Of a stretch of 64,000 nucleotides of DNA, positions 1 through 8,179 are shown piece by piece. Each line of letters opens with the position of its first letter. The stretch's first letter is position 1. The notes beneath the pieces are model-generated. The model made no database searches, was not told the DNA's origin, and worked only from the letters and a program-made list of their open reading frames with translations. The position numbers were made by a program, and so were the translations under genes. The DNA lies in the NCBI RefSeq assembly GCF_030505195.1, contig NZ_CP129672.1, forward strand, positions 3,568,501 to 3,632,500, in the 5' to 3' direction. The stretch is from Comamonas testosteroni (lineage in GTDB: Bacteria; Pseudomonadota; Gammaproteobacteria; Burkholderiales; Burkholderiaceae_C).

Positions 1-398
1 CCGTGCTGTCGGGCGTGCTCATGGTCTCGCAGATCAACCGGCTGCGCCGCGAGGACGGGCTGCAGCTGCGCGAGGCCGTGCTCGAGGGGGCCTCCAGCCG
101 CATGCGCCCGGTGCTGATGACGGCCACCGTGGCGGCCTTCGGCCTCATGCCGGCCATGCTGGCCACGGGCTTGGGCAGCGATGTGCAGCGGCCCCTGGCC
201 ACCGTGGTGGTCTGCGGCCTGGTCAGCGCCACCTTGCTGACGCTGCTGCTGCTGCCCAGTCTCTACTACGTGATCGAGCTGCGTGCCCAGCGCGCGGCAG
301 AGCGCAAGCGCCGGCGTGCGGCCGAGCGCGGCGAACTCGACGACGAGGATGCCGCTGCCGTGACGACATCGGCCGCCGCAGAGCGCATGGCCCCCTGA
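1..398 (+). CDS. Heavy-metal RND efflux pump inner membrane protein, C-terminal end (partial)
   Basis: This is the last ~131 residues of a CzcA/CusA-type RND transporter, the proton-driven inner membrane component of a tripartite metal exporter; the rest lies left of the window. The segment LREAVLEGASSRMRPVLMTA is the conserved loop before the final transmembrane helices of this family. It is followed by two hydrophobic helices and a charged cytoplasmic tail rich in Arg, Glu and Ala. The reading frame is open to the left edge, so the gene is cut by the window and not broken. The outer membrane partner starts 38 bp downstream, as expected for a czc/cus-like operon. The metal cannot be deduced from this end. 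Confidence 0.93.
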   Translation, partial: VLSGVLMVSQINRLRREDGLQLREAVLEGASSRMRPVLMTATVAAFGLMPAMLATGLGSDVQRPLATVVVCGLVSATLLTLLLLPSLYYVIELRAQRAAERKRRRAAERGELDDEDAAAVTTSAAAERMAP

Positions 399-436
399 GT
401 CCGGGCCCACGCGATACCTATCAACTTGGAAGCACC

Positions 437-1762
437 ATGCAATCTCCCTTCCTCTCCCTCAAGCGCCTGGCTCTGCTGCTGGCGGCGCTGGGCCTGGGCG
501 GCGCGGCATTGGCCCAGGCAGCAGCGCAGCCTGCGGCCGCCGGGCTGCGCTTTATCGACTATCTGAACGCCGTCGAGCAGCACAGCCTGGACTTGCAATC
601 CGAGCAACAGAACGTGGTGTCGGCCCAGGCTGGTATCGGCATCGCGGGCATACGCCCCGATCCCCAGCTCTCGCTGGGGGCCGCGCGCGAACAGGTCAGC
701 AGCGGCCTGCCGCGCCCGCTGAACCGGACCTACGAGCTCAGCATGGAGCTGGAGACCGGCGGCAAGCGCTCGGCCCGCATCCGTGCCGCACGCAGCCAGG
801 TGAAGCTGGCCGAGGCCGGCGTCGAGGGCTTCCGCACTCAGCTGTTTTCCGATGCGGCCCAGGACTTCACCCAGGCCTGCCGCGACCGCCAGGCGCTGGA
901 GCGCAAGGAGCAGACGCTCAAGGCCCTGTCCGATGTGGTCAAGGCCAACGAGGTGCGGCGCAAGGCCGGCGACATCGGCACAGTGGAGTGGCGGCAGTCG
1001 CGCGTGGAGCGCGACCAGTTCCAGGCCGATGTGACCCAGGCGCGCGCCGATGCCCAGACCTCGCGTCTGGCCCTGAGCGTGCCGCTGGGGCGCAAGCTCT
1101 CGGAGGTCTTCGGCTCCGAGGAACTGCAATGCGATTTCCAGCCCTTTGCGAACGACAAGAACATCGAAGCCCTGGTGGTCCAGGCCCTGCAGGTGCGCAG
1201 CGATGTGCGTGTGGCCCAGGCCACGCTGGAGAATGCTCGCGACAACGCCGGTGTGGCCCAGGCCAACCGCTGGGTCAATCCCACGCTGGCCGTGGGCATG
1301 ACCGCCATTGCGGCCACATCCGCGGGTGTGGATGTCCAGGGCAATGCCTTCGACGCGGGCAACCGCTCGCGCATGCTCTCGGTCTCGGTGAGCATGCCCA
1401 TCCCGTTCTCGCGCCTGAACCGCGGCGAGGTGCTGCAGGCCGAGGCCGTCGTGACCCAGGCCATGCTGGGGCTGCAGCAGTCGCAGCACAAGGCCGAGGC
1501 CGGTGTGCGTTCCGCCTACTTCCGCTTCGCGGCGGCGCAGGAGAACGTGGAGCGCTATCGCAGCAATGTGCTGGCCGATGCGCAGCGCGTGCTCGAGAGC
1601 ATTCGCCTGTCCTACCGCCACGGCCAGGCTTCGTTGCTGGAGCTGCTGTCGGCCCAGCGCTCGGCCGATGATGCCTATCTCGGCTATCTGCAGGCCGATG
1701 CCGATCTGGCCAAGGCCACTGTGGACCTGCAACTGAGCATAGGCCAGCGGCCCGCGCTGTGA
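437..1762 (+). CDS. TolC-family outer membrane efflux protein (CzcC-like)
   Basis: A 441-residue outer membrane factor, the exit duct of the tripartite RND pump whose inner membrane subunit ends just upstream. Residues 1 to about 26 form a signal peptide (basic start, Leu/Ala core, cleavage near ALA-QA). The rest shows the two long alpha-helical repeats of the family, with heptad-like Ala/Gln-rich stretches around residues 110-215 and 340-435; QSRVERDQFQADVTQARADA is typical. Length fits CzcC/CusC proteins. The stop overlaps the start of the following kinase gene by 4 bp, so pump and sensor are probably co-transcribed. Substrate is unknown. Confidence 0.9.
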   Translation: MQSPFLSLKRLALLLAALGLGGAALAQAAAQPAAAGLRFIDYLNAVEQHSLDLQSEQQNVVSAQAGIGIAGIRPDPQLSLGAAREQVSSGLPRPLNRTYELSMELETGGKRSARIRAARSQVKLAEAGVEGFRTQLFSDAAQDFTQACRDRQALERKEQTLKALSDVVKANEVRRKAGDIGTVEWRQSRVERDQFQADVTQARADAQTSRLALSVPLGRKLSEVFGSEELQCDFQPFANDKNIEALVVQALQVRSDVRVAQATLENARDNAGVAQANRWVNPTLAVGMTAIAATSAGVDVQGNAFDAGNRSRMLSVSVSMPIPFSRLNRGEVLQAEAVVTQAMLGLQQSQHKAEAGVRSAYFRFAAAQENVERYRSNVLADAQRVLESIRLSYRHGQASLLELLSAQRSADDAYLGYLQADADLAKATVDLQLSIGQRPAL

Positions 1763-2952
1763 TGAGCGCAGTCGGTGGACAGGGCTGGCGCGCGCGCATC
1801 TTGCGCCACAATCAGCGGGTCTTTCACGCCCTGAGCTCTGCCCTGCATGCCATGACCGCCGAACCGCAACGCTTTGTGCATCTGCGCCGGGCCCTGATCC
1901 TGGCCGGCCTGGCCGCGACCATGGCCGCCATCTTCGCGCTGGATACGTTGACCGAGTATGCGGTGGCCGCGGCCGTGTTCCACACGGCCGTCATCCTCGT
2001 GGCGGTGCGATGGTTCAGCCCGCGCCTGGTGATAGGCGTCACGGCGCTGTGCATAGCGCTTACGCTGGCCAGCTTTGCGCTGACGCCGGCCGGTGCCTAC
2101 CGCACCGGACTCATCAACACGGGCATCAGCATCCTGGCCATCGTCATCACGGCCTATCTGGGCCTGAAGATGGTGGCCGCCCAGAATGCGGCCCACGCGG
2201 CACAGACCCAGCTGCTGCGCATCACTCAGGCCACCAGTCTGGGACAGGTGACGGCCTCGATCGCCCATGAGGTCAACCAGCCGCTGGCCGCCATCGTCAC
2301 CAGCGGCAATGCCTGCCAGCGCTGGCTGGCCCAGCAGCCGCCGAATCTTGAAAAAGCCGGCCAGGCGCTGGAGCGCATCCTGGGCGATGCGCGGCGCGCC
2401 AGCGATGTCATTGCGCGTATCCGCTCCATGGCACGCGGCGAGGGGCCGAGCAAGCAGAAGTTCGATCTCAACGAGGCGGTGCGTGAGATGGTGAATCTGT
2501 CGGGCGCGGACCTGAACCAGCGCTCCATCGCCATGGACCTGCAACTGGCGCCGGGCCTGGCGCCCGCCTGGTGCGACCGAGTGCAGTTTTTGCAGGTGCT
2601 GGGCAATCTGCTGCTCAACGCCATGGACGCCATGCAGGACACTGCGGCCGTGCAGCGGCGCATTTCCGTGGCCACCCAGGCGCTGGGCCAGCAGTTGGTG
2701 CTGACCGTCACCGATGCGGGAGAGGGGCTGTCGCTGCAGGCCAAAAGCCATCTGTTCGATGCCTTCTGGACTACCAAGCGCGAGGGCATGGGTCTGGGGC
2801 TGAACATCAGCCGTCACATGGCCGAGGCCAACGGTGGCCGCATCTGGGCCACGGACCGCGAGGATGGGCGCTGCGGCGCAGTGTTCCATGTGAGCATCGC
2901 GGCTTTCGTCGCCCCGGGGGAGCCCGCAGCAGGAGGACACCAGCTTGGCTGA
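1759..2952 (+). CDS. Membrane sensor histidine kinase
   Basis: A 397-residue sensor kinase. About four hydrophobic helices lie between residues 35 and 135, with little periplasmic sequence, so it may sense within the membrane. The dimerisation/phosphoacceptor motif is ASIAHEVNQPLAA with the predicted His at residue 170, followed by a HATPase_c domain with an N-box (NLLLNAMDAM) and a GMGLGLNIS G-box. The AHEVNQPLAA form is typical of kinases that pair with FixJ/TodT-type regulators. The start overlaps the efflux gene (ATGA) and the stop overlaps the regulator gene, so the three form one unit. Control of the metal pump or of the downstream porin is inferred. Confidence 0.9.
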   Translation: MMSAVGGQGWRARILRHNQRVFHALSSALHAMTAEPQRFVHLRRALILAGLAATMAAIFALDTLTEYAVAAAVFHTAVILVAVRWFSPRLVIGVTALCIALTLASFALTPAGAYRTGLINTGISILAIVITAYLGLKMVAAQNAAHAAQTQLLRITQATSLGQVTASIAHEVNQPLAAIVTSGNACQRWLAQQPPNLEKAGQALERILGDARRASDVIARIRSMARGEGPSKQKFDLNEAVREMVNLSGADLNQRSIAMDLQLAPGLAPAWCDRVQFLQVLGNLLLNAMDAMQDTAAVQRRISVATQALGQQLVLTVTDAGEGLSLQAKSHLFDAFWTTKREGMGLGLNISRHMAEANGGRIWATDREDGRCGAVFHVSIAAFVAPGEPAAGGHQLG

Positions 2953-3565
2953 ACTCGAAACCGTGTATGTGATCGATGACGACGCCTCGGTGCGCGCGGC
3001 CATCGAGGATTTGCTTCTCTCCGTGGGCCTGGCCGTGTCCGCCTTCGGCGCGACGCGTGACTTTCTCGCCCATCTGGAGCTGAGTCCGCCCCAGGGGCCG
3101 GCCTGCCTGGTGCTGGACATCCGCATGCCGGGCCAGAGCGGCATGGAGTTCAGGCGCCAGATGCTGGAGCAGGGCCTGCGCTTTCCCACCATCTTCATCA
3201 CCGGGCATGGAGATATTCCCATGAGCGTGGAGGCCATGAAGACCGGGGCCATAGAGTTTCTGACCAAGCCGTTTCGCGATCAGGATCTGCTGGATGCCAT
3301 ACAGCAAGGTATTGCGCTTGATCGCCAGCGCCGTGCGCAGGATGGGCAGTTGCTGGAGTTGCGTTCGCGTTGGAATTCGCTGTCCAGTGGGGAGCAGTCG
3401 GTGTTGATTGGCGTGGTGCGAGGCCTGCTCAACAAGCAGATCGCGGCAGAGCTGGATGTCAGCGAGATCACCATCAAAGTCAGGCGATCTCAAGCTATGC
3501 GCAAGATGGACGCTGGCTCGGTTGCCGAGCTGGTGCGCATGCTGGAGAAGCTGAGCATCCGCTGA
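2945..3565 (+). CDS. FixJ/NarL-type response regulator
   Basis: A 206-residue two-component regulator: receiver domain at residues 5-120 with the phosphoacceptor Asp58 (LVLDIRMPG) and Lys in LTKPF, then a LuxR-type helix-turn-helix around 140-200 (GLLNKQIAAELDVSEITIKV). This is the FixJ/TodT/StyR pattern. The start is a TTG chosen because AGGAGG sits about 8 bp upstream and no ATG precedes the receiver fold. It overlaps the kinase gene by 8 bp, so the two are translationally coupled partners. The DNA targets are not visible from sequence. Confidence 0.9.
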   Translation: MAELETVYVIDDDASVRAAIEDLLLSVGLAVSAFGATRDFLAHLELSPPQGPACLVLDIRMPGQSGMEFRRQMLEQGLRFPTIFITGHGDIPMSVEAMKTGAIEFLTKPFRDQDLLDAIQQGIALDRQRRAQDGQLLELRSRWNSLSSGEQSVLIGVVRGLLNKQIAAELDVSEITIKVRRSQAMRKMDAGSVAELVRMLEKLSIR

Positions 3566-3744
3566 TGCTGGCCGCATGGTTGGCCTGCCGGGCGTCATTT
3601 CGCGGGCGCAGCGGGTGTCGCGGGGGGCTGTACGGCGAACGTAAAAATTGTTCGTGTCGGTTTCCTTGTGCAGTTTGCGCATGCATTTTTTGGAACGTGT
3701 ACGGGTTTGCCAGTTCACAATGGCGGGTTCGCCAGGAGCGGTCA

Positions 3745-5175
3745 ATGCGTCAGCAAAGAACATTCAATAACAAAATGGGTTTCGGAAAGCTTTGCACGGG
3801 CACCTTGATGTCCTTGTGCTTGATGTGGGGGCTGACGGCTCATGCGCAGCACAGTGCAGAGCCAGTCCCTGCAGGCAGTGAAGAAGCCTCTGCAGCAGCG
3901 TCAGCCACTGATGCGGGTGGGGCAGGCGCAGAGCCCGAGAAGTGGAATGCCAAGTTCCAGGCCACCTATGTCTGGCAGCGCAAGCCGTCCTTTTCTGCCC
4001 CCTACTCCGGAGAGAAAAGCTTGCTGCCAGGGCGCGAGCGCAGCTACTCCTTCACGACCACTGCATCTCTCGGATACCGTCCATGGGCCGGGGGGGAGGT
4101 CTATCTTGATCTGGAAGGCGCGCAGGGCATTCCTCTGTCGGGACTGGCAGGCCTGGGTGGCTTTACCAATGGGGAATTGGCCAAAACCTCGGGAGCAAAA
4201 TTGAAGCTCTATCGCGCCCGTGCATTCTTGCGCCAGACCTGGAATCAGGGGGGTGAGCAAGAGGCGGTGGAGTCAGGGGCAAGGCAGTTGGCGGGCATGG
4301 TGGACAAGCGCCGTACTGTGCTCACGGTGGGCAATCTGGCGGTCATCGATCTCTTTGACAACAACCGCTACAGCCATGATCCGCGCACGCAGTTCATGAA
4401 CTGGTCACTGATGGCTCAAGGCGCGTTTGACTATGCCGCAGATGCCCGAGGTTATAGCTGGGGAGCGGTGCTGGAGTGGTTTCACGACGACTGGGAGGTG
4501 CGCTTCGGTCGCTTCATCCAGCCCAAGGAGCCCAACGGACAGCCGTTGGACTATCGAATTTTCAAACACTACGGCGATCAGCTGGAAGTAGCCCACGCAC
4601 ACACGCTGGCCGGCCAGCCGGGAAAGCTGCGGGCTTTGGTCTTCCGCAACCACGCCGTGATGACGCGCTATGGCGATGCACTGAGCCTGGCGGCGCAGAC
4701 CGGGGCGGTGCCGGATCTGAATGCTGCGCGCTACGGTGCCAGAAGCAAGCAGGGCTTCGGCATCAACCTGGAGCAGGCACTGAGTGATGACGTGGGTCTG
4801 TTTGCTCGTGGCAGCTGGGCGGATGGCAAGACGGAAATCTATGCCTTCACGGAAATCGACCGCTCTCTTTCTGCAGGCCTGCTGATTCAGGGGCGCAAAT
4901 GGGGCAGGGCGAACGATACGCTGGGCATAGGCGTGGCGCGCAATTTCCTCTCGTCCTCACACCGCCAGTATCTGGCAGAGGGCGGAGTGGGGGCGTTCAT
5001 TGGTGACGGGCGTCTGAACTACAAGCCCGAGAATATTCTTGAGATGTTCTACAGCGTGGCGATCAGCAAACAATCCAGCATCAGCTTTGACTGGCAGCAT
5101 ATCCGCAACCCTGCATACAACGCGGACCGTGGGCCCGTCAACGCACTGGCTGTGCGTTTGCACACCGAGTTCTGA
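3745..5175 (+). CDS. OprB-like outer membrane porin
   Basis: A 476-residue outer membrane beta-barrel protein resembling the carbohydrate-selective porin OprB family. The frame is open far upstream, but the ATG at 3745 is chosen because it has GGAG upstream and begins a proper signal peptide (about 34 residues, ending AHA-QH). An Ala/Glu-rich linker follows, then alternating beta-strand sequence with DLFDNNRYSHDPRTQFMNWS, a family-typical segment. The protein ends in an aromatic residue (HTEF), the usual barrel-assembly signal. It lies 179 bp after the two-component pair on the same strand. Substrate is not deducible; porins with this fold pass sugars or small organic acids. Confidence 0.82.
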   Translation: MRQQRTFNNKMGFGKLCTGTLMSLCLMWGLTAHAQHSAEPVPAGSEEASAAASATDAGGAGAEPEKWNAKFQATYVWQRKPSFSAPYSGEKSLLPGRERSYSFTTTASLGYRPWAGGEVYLDLEGAQGIPLSGLAGLGGFTNGELAKTSGAKLKLYRARAFLRQTWNQGGEQEAVESGARQLAGMVDKRRTVLTVGNLAVIDLFDNNRYSHDPRTQFMNWSLMAQGAFDYAADARGYSWGAVLEWFHDDWEVRFGRFIQPKEPNGQPLDYRIFKHYGDQLEVAHAHTLAGQPGKLRALVFRNHAVMTRYGDALSLAAQTGAVPDLNAARYGARSKQGFGINLEQALSDDVGLFARGSWADGKTEIYAFTEIDRSLSAGLLIQGRKWGRANDTLGIGVARNFLSSSHRQYLAEGGVGAFIGDGRLNYKPENILEMFYSVAISKQSSISFDWQHIRNPAYNADRGPVNALAVRLHTEF

Positions 5176-5176
5176 T

Positions 5177-5698
5177 CTAGAAAAACCGCAGGATGATCTG
5201 GTGCAGGCCTGCCGTCATCAAGGTATAGCGCAGGAATTTGCCCACTGCCATATAGGCGACGCAAGGCCAGAAAGGCAGGCGCACCCAGCCGGCGACCGCG
5301 CATAGCGGGTCGCCGACGACGGGCAGCCAGCTCAGCAGGCAGGCCTTGGCGCCGTATTTGCGCAGCCAGTAACGGGCGATGCGGTTCCAGCGTGACTTGT
5401 GGTGCATGTTCTGAGGCGGCGGCTCTCCATGTCGGCGCAGCTTTTTGGCCTTGTTCCAGGCCTGGTTGGCGGCCAGTCCCATCCACCAGCTGATGGCCCC
5501 ACCCAGCGTGTTGCCCGCCGTGGCGACCACAATGGCGGGCCAGAACAGGTCGGGGTTGGCTGATACCAGGGCGGCCACCACGGGCTCTGAGCCCAGCGGC
5601 AGCAGGGTGGCCGAGACCAGGGCCACGACAAACACGGTGCTAAGGCCCAGCTCCGGCAGGGCCAGCCATTGCAGCAACTGATGTATCCACGCTTCCAT
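5177..5698 (-). CDS. YqaA-type small DedA/VTT-family membrane protein
   Basis: A 173-residue inner membrane protein of the YqaA branch of the DedA/SNARE-associated (VTT) superfamily. Recognisable features are the early LPLGSEPVVAAL segment, the glycine-rich TAGNTLGGAISWWMG segment, and the conserved late motif WLPVVGDPLCAVAGWVRLPF. Four or five hydrophobic helices are visible. Family members are linked to membrane lipid homeostasis and flippase-like activity; the exact role of YqaA proteins is unknown. It is convergent with the porin gene, with only 1 bp between the stops. Confidence 0.87.
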   Translation of the reverse strand: MEAWIHQLLQWLALPELGLSTVFVVALVSATLLPLGSEPVVAALVSANPDLFWPAIVVATAGNTLGGAISWWMGLAANQAWNKAKKLRRHGEPPPQNMHHKSRWNRIARYWLRKYGAKACLLSWLPVVGDPLCAVAGWVRLPFWPCVAYMAVGKFLRYTLMTAGLHQIILRFF

Positions 5699-5852
5699 AG
5701 GGCGGCTAGTTTAGGCGGGTCGCTCAATTCCCTGAACTTTGCATCCTGTCATTTCTCAGTCATCAGCCCGGTTGCAGGCGGTTGATATATGGTTTCGTAT
5801 CCAAATGCGTGCACGGGTGTTATCCGGTAACGCCAGATCAATGGGAGTAGGA

Positions 5853-6641
5853 ATGGCTTTCAGCCCTCTAAAAAAAATGATGCGATCGAGTCAGGCAGCA
5901 GGCTTGGCGGTCGCTTTGCTTTTGATAGCTGGTTGCGCACCGAACATAAAGACCATCGCGCCGTCTGATGCCAAACCAGCGGCCACGGTGGCTGCCGATC
6001 TGGTGCCGCTGGCGACGCTGGCGCCCGGCATCAAGCAGGACATGCGCTATGTCTCCAAGCACAACTTCATGGGCCGCCCTGTGGCTGGCTATGAGGCCGG
6101 GGTTTGCTGGCTCAGCCGCGTGGCCGCCGAATCCCTGGCAGCTGTTCAAAAGGAACTGGCAGGGCAGGGACTGGCCCTCAAGGTCTATGACTGTTACCGC
6201 CCCCAGGCGGCCGTCGACGACTTTGTGCGCTGGGGTCGCGATATGGCCGATCAGAAAAACAAGGATATGTATTACCCGCGCGTGCCCAAGAGCGAGCTCT
6301 TCAAGCGTGGCTACATCGCCGAGAAATCGGGCCACAGCCGCGCCAGCACTGTGGACATGACGCTGGTGGTGGTGGATGCCAAGCGCGCCGGAAAGCTGGT
6401 GCGTGGGCCGTTGGCTGACGGTATCGAGGTGGACATGGGCACGCCCTTCGATCTCTTTGACGAGCAGTCGCATACCGACAATGCCCAGCAGTCGCCCGAT
6501 GTGCAGCACAACCGCCGCTGGCTGCGCAGCCTGATGCAGCGCAATGGCTGGAAGAATCTGCCCGAGGAGTGGTGGCATTACACGCTGGTCAGCGAGCCCT
6601 ATCCAGAGCAGTACTTTGAGATGCCGGTGCGTAAAAACTGA
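5853..6641 (+). CDS. D-alanyl-D-alanine dipeptidase, VanX/DdpX family, lipoprotein
   Basis: A 262-residue zinc D,D-dipeptidase (peptidase M15D) that would cleave D-Ala-D-Ala in the cell envelope. The zinc motif is seen as H161 and D168 in SGHSRASTVD, and the ExxH motif as E239-W-W-H242. The Arg in DCYRPQAAVDDF is the family's substrate-binding arginine. Residues 1-30 form a lipoprotein signal with lipobox LIAGC, so the enzyme is probably membrane-anchored. The start at 5853 is preferred over upstream in-frame starts because GGAG precedes it and the signal peptide begins there. No vancomycin-resistance genes are nearby, so a peptidoglycan recycling role is more likely. Confidence 0.88.
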   Translation: MAFSPLKKMMRSSQAAGLAVALLLIAGCAPNIKTIAPSDAKPAATVAADLVPLATLAPGIKQDMRYVSKHNFMGRPVAGYEAGVCWLSRVAAESLAAVQKELAGQGLALKVYDCYRPQAAVDDFVRWGRDMADQKNKDMYYPRVPKSELFKRGYIAEKSGHSRASTVDMTLVVVDAKRAGKLVRGPLADGIEVDMGTPFDLFDEQSHTDNAQQSPDVQHNRRWLRSLMQRNGWKNLPEEWWHYTLVSEPYPEQYFEMPVRKN

Positions 6642-6724
6642 GACGCCGGTGGTGCCATGGCTCGATAGTGACTCGCCTCGCAGGGTGATGCATGGAGTTT
6701 GGTTTTGCTGAAAATTTAAGCAGG

Positions 6725-6730
6725 TATAAT
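6725..6730 (+). promoter_or_regulatory. Probable -10 box for dusB-fis
   Basis: A consensus TATAAT stands 67 bp before the dusB start in an AT-rich stretch unlike the surrounding GC-rich DNA. The -35 is not clear; TTGGTT at 6699-6704 is 20 bp away. The assignment rests on the -10 match and position only. Confidence 0.5.
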
Positions 6731-6796
6731 TCAGCCCTCTTTTCCAGCGCCCGGTCTGTGTCAGACATTGCCTGCCGCAGAAACCCAATTCTCTCC

Positions 6797-7861
6797 ATGC
6801 CCGCCCTGCACATTGGTCATATTCCATTGGCAAATCGTCTGTTTGTCGCTCCCATGGCGGGTGTGACGGACCGGCCGTTTCGTCAGCTGTGCAAGGCACT
6901 GGGGGCCGGCTACGCGGTCAGCGAGATGGTGACCAGCCGCAAGGACTTGTGGAACAGTCTCAAGACCAGTCGCCGAGCCAACCATGAAGGCGAGCCTGGG
7001 CCGATCTCGGTCCAGATTGCCGGCACCGAAGCGTCCATGATGGCCGAGGCTGCCATCTACAACATCGAGCGCGGCGCGCAGATCATCGACATCAACATGG
7101 GCTGCCCGGCCAAGAAGGTCTGCAACAAATGGGCGGGCTCCGCCCTGATGCAGAACGAGCCGCTGGCCGTGGAAATTGCCCAGGCCGTGGTGGAGGCCGC
7201 ACGTCCCTACAACGTGCCCGTCACCCTGAAGATGCGCACCGGCTGGTGCGATACGCACAAGAACGCAGTGGTGCTGGCGCGCCAGTTTGAAGATGTCGGC
7301 ATCCAGATGCTGACCGTGCACGGCCGCACGCGCGAGCAAGGCTACAAGGGCTTTGCCGAGTACGACACGGTTGCGGCCGTCAAGCAGGCCGTCAAGGTGC
7401 CCGTGGTGGCCAATGGCGATATCAGCAGCCCTGAAAAAGCCCGCGATGTGCTGGCCTATACGGGGGCGGACGCCATCATGGTCGGCCGTGCAGCCCAGGG
7501 CAGACCGTGGATCTTCCGCGAGATCGCGCATTTTCTGGCCACCGGCGAGCATCTGGCTCCCCCCCTGGTGGCCGAGCTGCGTCGTCTGCTGCTCGAGCAT
7601 TTGCAAGATCACTACAGCCTGTATGGCGAGGGAGTCGGCGTGCGCAGCGCCCGCAAGCATATTGCGTGGTATCTGCGAGCTCTGCCGGGCGGGGAAGAGT
7701 TCAGAAAACACATCAACACTATTGAGGACTGTGCGGTGCAATGGCAGGCCGTGGCCGACTATCTGGATGCCCTGGGGCAGCAGATGGAGCGGATCCCGGC
7801 GGCCACGGCCGCTGCTGAACCAGGCAGCGAGCTGGACGAACCGGCAGAAATGGCTGCATGA
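6797..7861 (+). CDS. dusB: tRNA-dihydrouridine synthase B
   Basis: A 354-residue FMN enzyme that reduces uridine to dihydrouridine in the tRNA D-loop. Family marks in order: VAPMAGVTDRPFR near the N-terminus, NMGCPAKKVCNK with the catalytic Cys, TLKMRTGW, LTVHGRTREQGYKG, VVANGDI and AIMVGRAAQGRPWIFRE. The ATG at 6797 is preferred to an earlier in-frame ATG because it starts at the conserved MPALHIG region and lies downstream of the likely promoter. The stop overlaps the fis start by 4 bp, the conserved dusB-fis operon arrangement. Confidence 0.96.
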   Translation: MPALHIGHIPLANRLFVAPMAGVTDRPFRQLCKALGAGYAVSEMVTSRKDLWNSLKTSRRANHEGEPGPISVQIAGTEASMMAEAAIYNIERGAQIIDINMGCPAKKVCNKWAGSALMQNEPLAVEIAQAVVEAARPYNVPVTLKMRTGWCDTHKNAVVLARQFEDVGIQMLTVHGRTREQGYKGFAEYDTVAAVKQAVKVPVVANGDISSPEKARDVLAYTGADAIMVGRAAQGRPWIFREIAHFLATGEHLAPPLVAELRRLLLEHLQDHYSLYGEGVGVRSARKHIAWYLRALPGGEEFRKHINTIEDCAVQWQAVADYLDALGQQMERIPAATAAAEPGSELDEPAEMAA

Positions 7862-8091
7862 GCAATCAGAATTTAGAACAAGTCGTTCGCGATAGCCTGG
7901 AGGGCTATTTCCGCGATCTCGAGGGCGAAACACCGGCCAATGTCTATGACATGGTGATTCGTCTTGTCGAAAAACCGCTGCTGGAAGTGGTGATGGGCCA
8001 GGCCGACAACAACCAGTCGCGCGCCGCCGAATGGCTGGGCCTGAATCGCAACACCCTGCGCAAAAAGCTGGTCGATCACCAGCTGCTCTGA
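7858..8091 (+). CDS. fis: Fis-family nucleoid/DNA-binding protein
   Basis: A 77-residue Fis protein: N-terminal dimerisation part followed by a C-terminal helix-turn-helix (NQSRAAEWLGLNRNTLRKKL). Fis bends DNA and modulates transcription and recombination. It is the second gene of the dusB-fis operon, overlapping dusB by ATGA. It is shorter than the 98-residue E. coli protein, as in other betaproteobacteria. Confidence 0.95.
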   Translation: MSNQNLEQVVRDSLEGYFRDLEGETPANVYDMVIRLVEKPLLEVVMGQADNNQSRAAEWLGLNRNTLRKKLVDHQLL

Positions 8092-8114
8092 ATCGATAAA
8101 GCTACCGAATCCAT

Positions 8115-8156
8115 AGCTGCAAGCGATTGATATATCTGCACTTGCAGCTTGTTTTT
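8115..8156 (+). terminator. Hairpin with U-tract after fis
   Basis: The 9-bp arms AGCTGCAAG (8115-8123) and CTTGCAGCT (8141-8149) are followed by TGTTTTT. It is placed between the fis stop and purH and could end the dusB-fis transcript. The loop of 17 nt is long for a terminator, and similar AGCTGC-type hairpins occur elsewhere in the window, so it may be a copy of a repeated element. Confidence 0.5.
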
Positions 8157-8179
8157 ATCCAAACTTTGAATTGACGCCC

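Noticed and set aside
266..1732. 488-codon open frame on the minus strand across the efflux genes
   Set aside because: Antisense to the TolC-family gene, which has a signal peptide and family motifs.
3370..3744. N-terminal extension of the porin frame into the response regulator gene
   Set aside because: The extension overlaps a clear regulator gene in another frame, and a proper signal peptide begins at 3745.
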